DNA of 7,303 nt from Bacteroidales bacterium (GTDB taxonomy: Bacteria > Bacteroidota > Bacteroidia > Bacteroidales > UBA12481). Position numbers and translations under genes: made by a program. The stretch spans positions 1 through 7,303 of the forward strand of contig JAQWAJ010000081.1 of the NCBI GenBank assembly GCA_028707745.1, in the 5' to 3' direction. Below are positions 1 to 5,545 of this stretch, in pieces (within the stretch, counting starts at the first letter, position 1; every line of letters begins with the position of its first letter). Under the pieces are notes generated by a model. The model saw only the letters and a program-made list of their open reading frames with translations. It had not been told where the DNA came from and ran no database searches.

Positions 1-48
1 CTAAGAGTTTGGTTTAGCGTATATTAGTCTCGAAATTTTTTGTTTGTT

Positions 49-2868
49 ATGGTACGAAAACTAGTGATTACTGGTCTGGCATTACTATTTGTTTTGCCAT
101 TGACAGCACAGGAGTTGAAAACTCTAAAACTCAGGACGAACAAAGGCCTGGAAGTTAGTGGTTTTCAGGATAACTCCGGAAAAATCCATGACTCCTCGCT
201 ACCGCTGATCAGCTTCAGATTAGGAGAAGTGCTTGTGGATACCCGGCAGATGGCCGTGGTGGCAACTGGTGACTCAACAGTTGCCAGGCTCGACGACCGG
301 ATTGAAATGATCTTTAAAAGTGAATCCGGATTTGCACCAGGCTGGAAAGGAACGGTGAAAATCAGAAACCTGGCTAAAAAGGATACCCTTGAAATCTGGA
401 ACGTAGTGCCTTTTGGCGAAGCTCCTGACAAAGTGTATATCACCGGTTTCGGAAGGCACAGTCTCTCCCGCACCCATCTTTCGCGCCCGGGCATGAAACC
501 CGTCAACGTTATTGTTCCCGATAATGCCTGGAATCTTGGATTTTCTGAATCTGTTCTTTCAACTATTCAGATAGCCGCATTGTCGAGAAGAACCTCTTCA
601 GAAAAGGCAAAGTCTGCGCGGTTCGAAACTAACCTTTATCCCGGTGGTTCAGTGACTTACGCGTTGTATGCAGATACATACACCGGCGCATGGCAGGAGG
701 GACTGCGCCTGATGTTCCAGAAGCGAATGCTATACGATTTAGATAAATTTGACAATACGCTGTATGATCGGGAAGATCTGAAATGGATCCGCCATACCTA
801 TGCTTCTCACCTGATCTACGCGTGGGATCATCAGTACTGGGACAGTAAGGAATTGAAAAACAATCTTCAGCCTTTTCTCGATCGTGGGAAAAAGTGGTAC
901 GGAGGGGATGATTTCATCGGAATTTGGCCAACCTGGCCGTCACTTGGGCTTGATCAGCGCAACCAGTGGGATCTTTTCAGAGATTTGCCGGGAGGATTGA
1001 AAGGGCTCAGCCAGACAGCGGATCTGTGCCGCGCAAATGGCTCCCGCTTTTTTATTTGCTATAACCCATGGGATGAGGATACCCGCTCTGAAAGCCACTA
1101 CACCGGTATGGCTGCACTGATCAAAGAGGTTGGAGCAGATGGAGTGGTGCTCGATACCAAGGGAAGTTCCTCCGTTGAATTGCAGCATGCTGCTGACAGC
1201 GTGCGCAAAGGAGTCATCATGTACAGCGAAGGTATGGCTGTTCCCAAAGATATGCCGGGAATCGTATCCGGCAGGGTGCATAATGCCCTGTATTATCCAC
1301 CGATGCTGAATCTGAACAAGTTGATCAAACCGGATTTCGCCATTTTCAGAGTAGCGGAACTGGCTTTTGAACCCATCAGGCGTGAATATGCAACCTCTTT
1401 CTTTAACGGATATGGTACGGAACTGAATATTTTCAAACCGGGTCGCCCCGACTGGATTGAAGCCGATTATCGATTTTTTGGCCAGACGCTCAGAATATTG
1501 CGTGAGAATACCACGAATTTCACGGATTATAATTTTGTTCCCCTGATTCCGACTCTCCGTGATCAAATTTTTGTGAACTGCTGGCCAGGCAACGATAAAC
1601 TGGTTTACACCATTTTTAGCCTGATACCGGAAGGTTTTGACGGAGCGCTTTTTGAAGCCCCGCTGAATGAAAATCATCATTGGGTGGATGTTTGGGAACA
1701 CCGCGAGATTAAACCCGAAACTATTGGCGGTAAAACATGCATACCGGTAAGAACAGATGCATTCCACCAGTCGTGGCTCGGAACCAACAACGAGGGAGCC
1801 GTTAGCGCTGTCGTTCTTTTTCCTTCGATCCTGAAGGTGAATCTGAATATCGATCAACTCACCCTCTCCGCTTCTACTGGAGATAAGATCAGAATCTGGG
1901 CCGGAGATCCTGATTACGAGAAAAAACCGGCTCTTTTTGATAACCGGGAAAGAACGATTCGACTGGGTGACTATTTCGGACGTTTTGAAGGGGATTTTAT
2001 TATCCAGCTATTCCGGAATGATGAAATCCTGGATGAACGTATTGTAACGATTAAACCGGGCTCGGCAAGGCTAGTCAGCCAATCGGAACCAACTGACCGG
2101 GCATCGAAAGCTCCGCAAGGGATGGTTGTGATTCCCAAGGGCTCATTTACCTGGAAAACAACCCATGGGGATGATTTTATCGGTTATCCGGATTTGCCTG
2201 TCAGTGGACCGGTTCAGGTAAATGGATTCTATATGGATAAGTATCCGGTGACCAATAGACAATATCAGGAGTTTATTCTGACTTCCGGTTATCAGCCGGC
2301 TGATACCATTAATTATCTGAAAAATTGGGTTCATGGAAAACCGGCAAAAGGAACAGAAAAGTATCCGGTAGTTTATGTGAGTTATGAGGATGCGAAAGCT
2401 TATGCCAAATGGGCAGGTAAGCGATTACCGACAGAGATGGAATGGCAGTATGCGGCTCAGACTTCTGATCTACGCCCATGGCCATGGGGTGAAGGAAAGG
2501 GCGTTACACGTGAAACGGAGACAATTACCAATACATTAACCGTGAGCCGGCTGAAGGGAATCGATTCTAAATATTGCAATACCGGCATCGGAAAGATGGA
2601 ACCGGTTGGCAGACATCCAAAGGGAATCAATCCATTCGGACTGGAAGACCTGGTTGGATCTGTTTGGCAACTGACCAATGATGAGTACGATGATGGCACC
2701 GTTTATTATGTCATCATGAAGGGAGGTAGTTATTTTAACCCGAGTTCAAGTTGGTGGTATGTTCAGGGAGGTCCCCGTGAACTGCATTACCGTCAGATGC
2801 TTTTGAGGGTATCGAGGGGGTTTGAACGCAATTCCACGGTGGGATTCCGTTGTATTAAAGATTGGTAG
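49..2868 (+). CDS. Secreted glycoside-hydrolase-like protein with C-terminal FGE/SUMF1-like domain
   Basis: This encodes 939 residues. I chose ATG 49 because it gives a clean Sec signal peptide: R3/K4, a hydrophobic run at 5-17, and a likely cut after A20 (LPLTA/QE). A TTG at 40 would only add three residues, and a stop at 25-27 closes the frame upstream. Residues 21-215 look like a beta-sandwich of the kind that precedes GH31/GH36/GH97-type barrels. Residues about 245-540 look like a (beta/alpha)8 glycosidase barrel, with an aromatic stretch (YAWDHQYWD, 257-265), FICYNPWDED at 335-344, and GADGVVLDTKG at 362-372. D369 and E394 (MYSEGM) are candidate catalytic acids by position only. Residues 590-675 look like a small beta domain. 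Residues 691-939 are an FGE-sulfatase (SUMF1) fold: MVVIPKGSF, DKYPVTNRQY, YPVVYVSYEDA, KRLPTEMEWQYAA, NPFGLEDLVGSVW, KGGSYF and VGFRC. The FGE cysteines are missing (N897 and W902 stand there), so that domain is probably a binding module. The barrel resembles DUF6259-type or alpha-galactosidase-like proteins, but I cannot assign a GH family or substrate. The protein is probably periplasmic or surface-exposed. Confidence 0.88.
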   Translation: MVRKLVITGLALLFVLPLTAQELKTLKLRTNKGLEVSGFQDNSGKIHDSSLPLISFRLGEVLVDTRQMAVVATGDSTVARLDDRIEMIFKSESGFAPGWKGTVKIRNLAKKDTLEIWNVVPFGEAPDKVYITGFGRHSLSRTHLSRPGMKPVNVIVPDNAWNLGFSESVLSTIQIAALSRRTSSEKAKSARFETNLYPGGSVTYALYADTYTGAWQEGLRLMFQKRMLYDLDKFDNTLYDREDLKWIRHTYASHLIYAWDHQYWDSKELKNNLQPFLDRGKKWYGGDDFIGIWPTWPSLGLDQRNQWDLFRDLPGGLKGLSQTADLCRANGSRFFICYNPWDEDTRSESHYTGMAALIKEVGADGVVLDTKGSSSVELQHAADSVRKGVIMYSEGMAVPKDMPGIVSGRVHNALYYPPMLNLNKLIKPDFAIFRVAELAFEPIRREYATSFFNGYGTELNIFKPGRPDWIEADYRFFGQTLRILRENTTNFTDYNFVPLIPTLRDQIFVNCWPGNDKLVYTIFSLIPEGFDGALFEAPLNENHHWVDVWEHREIKPETIGGKTCIPVRTDAFHQSWLGTNNEGAVSAVVLFPSILKVNLNIDQLTLSASTGDKIRIWAGDPDYEKKPALFDNRERTIRLGDYFGRFEGDFIIQLFRNDEILDERIVTIKPGSARLVSQSEPTDRASKAPQGMVVIPKGSFTWKTTHGDDFIGYPDLPVSGPVQVNGFYMDKYPVTNRQYQEFILTSGYQPADTINYLKNWVHGKPAKGTEKYPVVYVSYEDAKAYAKWAGKRLPTEMEWQYAAQTSDLRPWPWGEGKGVTRETETITNTLTVSRLKGIDSKYCNTGIGKMEPVGRHPKGINPFGLEDLVGSVWQLTNDEYDDGTVYYVIMKGGSYFNPSSSWWYVQGGPRELHYRQMLLRVSRGFERNSTVGFRCIKDW

Positions 2869-2893
2869 AAACGGATTGCAATCTTTATACAGG

Positions 2894-2920
2894 TTTATTT
2901 GCTATAGGTATGCAAATAAA
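2894..2920 (+). other. AT-rich hairpin just upstream of the terminator
   Basis: TTTATTTGC (2894-2902) and GCAAATAAA (2912-2920) are perfect 9-bp inverted arms around a 9-nt loop. The right arm shares four bases (2917-2920) with the left arm of the strong terminator stem, so the outer base pairs of the two hairpins cannot all form at once. It may be a transcript-end or RNase-protection element for the upstream gene, or it may be chance in AT-rich DNA. Confidence 0.35.
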
Positions 2921-2950
2921 AAGCCGCCCGGATCACCGGGCGGCTTTTTA
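2917..2950. terminator. Bidirectional intrinsic terminator
   Basis: TAAAAAGCCGCCCGG (2917-2931) and CCGGGCGGCTTTTTA (2936-2950) are perfect 15-bp inverted arms around the loop ATCA. The core is 9 bp of pure G/C followed by a T5 tract. Because the left arm starts with A5, each strand reads as a GC stem followed by U5, so it can end both converging transcripts. It lies 48 bp after the stop of the hydrolase-like gene and 17 bp after the stop of the AT-hook gene on the other strand. Confidence 0.93.
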
Positions 2951-2967
2951 TTGTTGATCCTCTGAAA

Positions 2968-3966
2968 TTAATCTTTATATAAGACACGACCGTTAGGGCC
3001 ACCTGCTTCTAAGATTTGCATTTCCTGAAGCTGAGTGAAAATACCTTCGGCAACAGTGTCATCCTCAAGGGTTTCTCGTTTGATGAAGTCAATCAGTTTG
3101 TTCTCAAACTTTGGCCTGGCAACTTTTTTAAGTGCGAATAATTTGCTTAATACAGTTGACAGGTTGGTGTCGGAAGAGGTAAACAGGTTGAGCTTTTCCT
3201 GTACCATTTCAGGAGTGATTTCTTTATCAACCCTTTCTTTCCTGGGTTTTGATTCTTTTACAACCTTGACCTTTTTAGCTTTCTTTTCTTTTTTAGCTGG
3301 TTTTTCAGCTTTCTTCTTTGGGGCTTTTTTTTGTTCCGGAGCAACTGCTTCTGCTACTTCCTGAACTTTAGCCGGACGACCCCGTTTTTTCTTCGGAGCT
3401 TCAACTACTTCTGCAACAGGTTCTGCCTGAGCTTTTTTCGGGCGACCCCTTTTGCCTGATTTAACAGTTGCCTCTACGTTTTCAGCAACTGGTTTTTCCT
3501 TTTTCGGACGTCCGCGTTTACCGGTCTTGACAGCCGGAGTACCTTCTGCAACTGCCTTTTTAGGCCTGCCGCGGCGACCGGTGCCTTTTGTTTTAGCAGC
3601 TTTTGGTTTGTCCGATTCCGGGGAAATCATCTCCACTGGAATACCTTGATTTCTTAGGAAAATAGTTGTTTTTTCCAATTTAGAGGATTTGGAAACGATA
3701 TAGAAATCGATTTCTTCTTCCGGATTCACTAATGTGCCAATAGTCAGAACAATGTGATGTGAAAGATCAGCAGCGTCCATATCTGCAGTATCGATCCAGA
3801 TAAGATTATTACCATATTTCGGTAATTGCATGATTAAATCTTTAGGAATACGGACGTTAGTGGTATCCGCATACACATAAACAAGATAATCCTCCTCCTG
3901 GTTCAGGATCCGGTCTTTAATTAACTTAAAGTCCTTGCTCTCAGTGAAAAATATTGAAGTTGCCAT
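2968..3966 (-). CDS. AT-hook protein with degenerate PIN/NYN-like N-terminal domain
   Basis: This encodes 332 residues starting at MATSIFFTES. The frame stays open upstream to 4044, but that 26-residue extension comes from very AT-rich intergenic DNA, so I rejected it. Residues 1-117 follow the pattern of bacterial PIN/NYN-like nuclease domains: a first strand (SIFFTES), a second strand (YLVYVYAD, 27-34), an acidic helix with D67 (AADLSHHIVLTIG), a strand FYIVSKS (88-94), and GIPVEMI (108-114). Family members usually carry Asp at the end of the first strand, in the helix, and in an S-K/N-D-x-G-F-D stretch. Here only D67 seems to remain: the others read FFTES and SKSSKLE. Residues 130-200 hold four AT-hook cores, RGRP at 132, 151, 173 and 195, each within a basic KRGRPKK-type motif. 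Residues 200-248 are a Lys/Ala-rich, histone-H1-like linker. Residues 249-332 form a small folded domain, possibly winged-helix-like, resembling the C-terminal segment of such PIN-like proteins. It is probably a cytoplasmic nucleic-acid-binding protein, either nucleoid-associated or regulatory. The PIN assignment is from fold pattern and is moderate; the AT-hooks are certain. Confidence 0.87.
   Translation of the reverse strand: MATSIFFTESKDFKLIKDRILNQEEDYLVYVYADTTNVRIPKDLIMQLPKYGNNLIWIDTADMDAADLSHHIVLTIGTLVNPEEEIDFYIVSKSSKLEKTTIFLRNQGIPVEMISPESDKPKAAKTKGTGRRGRPKKAVAEGTPAVKTGKRGRPKKEKPVAENVEATVKSGKRGRPKKAQAEPVAEVVEAPKKKRGRPAKVQEVAEAVAPEQKKAPKKKAEKPAKKEKKAKKVKVVKESKPRKERVDKEITPEMVQEKLNLFTSSDTNLSTVLSKLFALKKVARPKFENKLIDFIKRETLEDDTVAEGIFTQLQEMQILEAGGPNGRVLYKD
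3373..3573 (-). repeat. Four AT-hook-encoding repeats
   Basis: The RGRP cores are encoded at 3562-3573, 3505-3516, 3439-3450 and 3373-3384 on the minus strand. They are 19, 22 and 22 codons apart, joined by Ala/Val/Glu/Pro spacers. The first three are followed by KK and the fourth by AK. Synonymous codons differ between copies, so this is an old protein-level repeat rather than a fresh tandem duplication. Confidence 0.9.
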
Positions 3967-4098
3967 GTCTAGATTGATTAATTTTCCCTTATTATTAATA
4001 TAATATTTGCAAAGTTCGAAAAAAAACAACAATAATAGTATCAATTTATTTTATTTTTGATCCAAATGCCTGAAATCAATAATTATTATTCCAATAAT
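3967..4098. promoter_or_regulatory. AT-rich divergent promoter region
   Basis: These 132 bp lie between the divergent starts of the AT-hook gene and the oxidoreductase gene. By hand count 26 bases are G or C, about 80% A+T. The region holds an A8 tract (4019-4026) and a 10-bp palindrome AATAATTATT (4078-4087). Neither start has a Shine-Dalgarno sequence. On the minus strand GAACTTTG (4010-4017) is one base off the Bacteroidota -7 box TAnnTTTG and could serve the AT-hook gene, but it has no well-spaced -33 TTTG. Confidence 0.5.
4052..4059 (+). promoter_or_regulatory. Candidate -7 box for the oxidoreductase gene
   Basis: TATTTTTG matches the Bacteroidota -7 consensus TAnnTTTG. Transcription would begin near 4064-4068. 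That would leave ATG 4066 leaderless and gives ATG 4099 a leader of about 30 nt, which favours the later start. No TTTG lies at the usual -33 distance, and short T-rich matches are common in such DNA, so this is only a candidate. Confidence 0.35.
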
Positions 4099-5475
4099 AT
4101 GAATACTACATCAAGGCGATCTGCAATTTTGAAATTCGGTGCATTGATCGCGGGCGCCGGAACTGTACCAGATCTTATTGGTAAAGAGTTGGATGATGTG
4201 CGTATTTTACCTGGATATGCGGGTAACACCAGCCCGGTTTCGCGGCCGTTAACAGCCATTGTAATTGGAGCTGGAAACCGTGGAAATGTTTATGCCGGCT
4301 ATGCTTTAAAATACCCTGATGAACTAAAGATTGTGGGAGTGGCAGAACCTATTGAGCATAAGAATGAACGATTTGCAAAGGCACACGGAATTCCTGATGA
4401 AAACCGGTTTCCGAGCTGGGAATATGTCTTTCAGCGTCCGAAGTTTGCTGATGCGGTAATCATTACAACACCGGATAATTTGCATTATGGCCCTGCCATG
4501 AAGGCGCTTCCACTGGGATACAATATGATTTTGGAGAAAGTGGTTGCACAATCCTGGAAAGAATGCAATGACATTCTGCAAGCTGCAGTAAAATTCAACT
4601 CCATTGTTGCGGTATGCCATGTTCTCCGGTATACAGCCTATTTCAGGAAATTGAAAGAGCTGGTGTCAACCGGATTTTTTGGGGATATCCTAAGCGTTCA
4701 GCACATGGAACCTGTCGGGCATATCCACATGTCACACTCTTTTGTCAGGGGTCCATGGCGCAATTCAAAAGAATCCAACCCGATGATTCTTTCGAAATCC
4801 TGTCATGATACCGATATTCTCCGCTGGCTCATCGATAAGCCATGCAAAAAAGTATCTTCATTCGGGGAGTTGTCCCTGTTCAGAAAGGAAAACGCACCCG
4901 CGGGCAGCCCGCTTCGCTGCACTGACGGCTGCCCCGTTGAAGCTCATTGCCCTTACAGCGCATTGAAAGTTTATCAAAAAAACAGGTGGTACCTCGGCCA
5001 TCTGAACCTGGTCAATGAAACAGATGAGGAGATTCTGGAGAAGCTTAAAACTACCCGATACGGAATTTGTGTTTACAAAATGGATAATGATGTGGTTGAT
5101 CACCAGATCTGTAATTTCGAGTTTGAAGGTGGAATAACTGCTGCCTTTTCCATGGAAGCAATGACCCCTTATGGAGGACGTCGTACCCGGATCATGGGAA
5201 CCAAAGGACACACGGTCGGTGATGAAAGTGACCTCGAATGCTTTAATCTTGAAACCGGTGAATCGTTGAAATGGAACGTCAACCAGGCGGAAATTACATC
5301 GGGCCACGGTGGTGGTGATTATGGACTGGTTCATGACTTTGTGAGGGCTTCCCTGAACCATGATCCTTCCTTACTGACATCAACGGTACAGGCATCGATG
5401 GAATCACACCTGATGGGGTTCATGGCTGAAAAAAGCCGCCTGGCCGATGGCAAGTCAATGGATATTAAAATGTGA
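4099..5475 (+). CDS. Gfo/Idh/MocA-family oxidoreductase with Tat-type leader
   Basis: This encodes 458 residues from ATG 4099. An in-frame ATG at 4066 (11 more residues) is possible, but its extra codons look like AT-rich leader. The N-terminus MNTTSRRSAILKF and the hydrophobic run to about residue 23 fit a twin-arginine signal, so the folded enzyme is probably exported with its nucleotide cofactor. Residues 51-175 are a Rossmann NAD(P)-binding domain: IVIGAGNRG (54-62), VAEP (81-84), and LEKVV (145-149) in place of the common EKP, with K147 kept. The C-terminal half has CHVLRYT (173-179), KSCHDTDILRW (233-243, the likely active-site histidine and aspartate), a cysteine cluster C274-x3-C278-x5-C284, and SGHGGGDYG (401-409). 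The cysteine cluster and the GHGGGD stretch occur together in one widespread but uncharacterised branch of the family. The branch probably oxidises, reduces or epimerises a sugar or inositol derivative, or acts as a GH109-like NAD-dependent glycosidase; the substrate cannot be read from sequence. The gene stands alone between a divergent neighbour and the purL promoter. Confidence 0.9.
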   Translation: MNTTSRRSAILKFGALIAGAGTVPDLIGKELDDVRILPGYAGNTSPVSRPLTAIVIGAGNRGNVYAGYALKYPDELKIVGVAEPIEHKNERFAKAHGIPDENRFPSWEYVFQRPKFADAVIITTPDNLHYGPAMKALPLGYNMILEKVVAQSWKECNDILQAAVKFNSIVAVCHVLRYTAYFRKLKELVSTGFFGDILSVQHMEPVGHIHMSHSFVRGPWRNSKESNPMILSKSCHDTDILRWLIDKPCKKVSSFGELSLFRKENAPAGSPLRCTDGCPVEAHCPYSALKVYQKNRWYLGHLNLVNETDEEILEKLKTTRYGICVYKMDNDVVDHQICNFEFEGGITAAFSMEAMTPYGGRRTRIMGTKGHTVGDESDLECFNLETGESLKWNVNQAEITSGHGGGDYGLVHDFVRASLNHDPSLLTSTVQASMESHLMGFMAEKSRLADGKSMDIKM

Positions 5476-5487
5476 CATGGCAATCCG

Positions 5488-5541
5488 TTGCAATTTGCCT
5501 GATTCCTGCTGATTTTTCCTAATTTTGCAGGCAAATAGCAA
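5488..5541. repeat. 14-bp inverted repeat bracketing the purL promoter
   Basis: TTGCAATTTGCCTG (5488-5501) and CAGGCAAATAGCAA (5528-5541) are inverted copies matching at 13 of 14 positions, separated by 26 bp. The left arm contains the -33 TTTG. The right arm starts directly after the -7 box and covers the expected transcription start. A transcript from this promoter would not contain the left arm, so a DNA-level role (operator half-sites) fits better than an RNA hairpin for purL. Confidence 0.6.
5494..5527 (+). promoter_or_regulatory. purL promoter (-33 TTTG, -7 TAATTTTG)
   Basis: TTTG at 5494-5497 and TAATTTTG at 5520-5527 match the Bacteroidota -33 and TAnnTTTG -7 elements, with a 22-bp spacer that is at the long end of the usual range. 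Transcription would start around 5531-5535, giving a leader of only about 11-15 nt before ATG 5546. It lies wholly in the 70-bp gap after the oxidoreductase stop. Confidence 0.65.
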
Positions 5542-5545
5542 TGCA

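Noticed and set aside
40..48. TTG start three codons upstream for the first gene
   Set aside because: ATG 49 gives a standard signal peptide start (MVRKL) and needs no rare start codon.
940..1857. Long open frame of 305 codons on the minus strand
   Set aside because: It lies antisense to the barrel domain of the hydrolase-like gene. Its translation shows no recognisable domain, and the + frame carries clear protein motifs.
3035..3364. Open frame on the plus strand rich in Ser/Phe/Leu
   Set aside because: It is the mirror of the Lys-rich linker of the AT-hook gene: AAA/AAG codons read as TTT/CTT on the other strand.
3373..3573. Spaced repeats resembling a CRISPR or tandem DNA repeat
   Set aside because: The repeat units are AT-hook codons with synonymous differences inside a single coding frame, with no conserved DNA repeat of CRISPR length.
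3967..4044. Upstream start adding 26 hydrophobic, Asn/Lys-rich residues to the AT-hook protein
   Set aside because: The extra codons come from the AT-rich promoter region and would put an odd Leu/Phe stretch before a soluble DNA-binding protein. MATSIFF starts directly at the first strand of the domain.
4057..4098. Earlier starts for the oxidoreductase (TTG 4057, ATG 4066)
   Set aside because: The TTG overlaps the candidate -7 box and the added residues are low-complexity Asn/Tyr. ATG 4099 gives a typical short n-region before the twin arginines. ATG 4066 is not fully excluded.
49..5475. Polysaccharide-utilisation locus or shared operon of the hydrolase-like and oxidoreductase genes
   Set aside because: An opposite-strand gene and a strong bidirectional terminator separate them, and no SusC/SusD, sigma/anti-sigma or sulfatase gene is present in the window.
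5476..5545. Riboswitch ahead of purL
   Set aside because: The predicted leader is only about 11-15 nt and the whole gap is 70 bp, too short for a known purine-responsive aptamer from this promoter.
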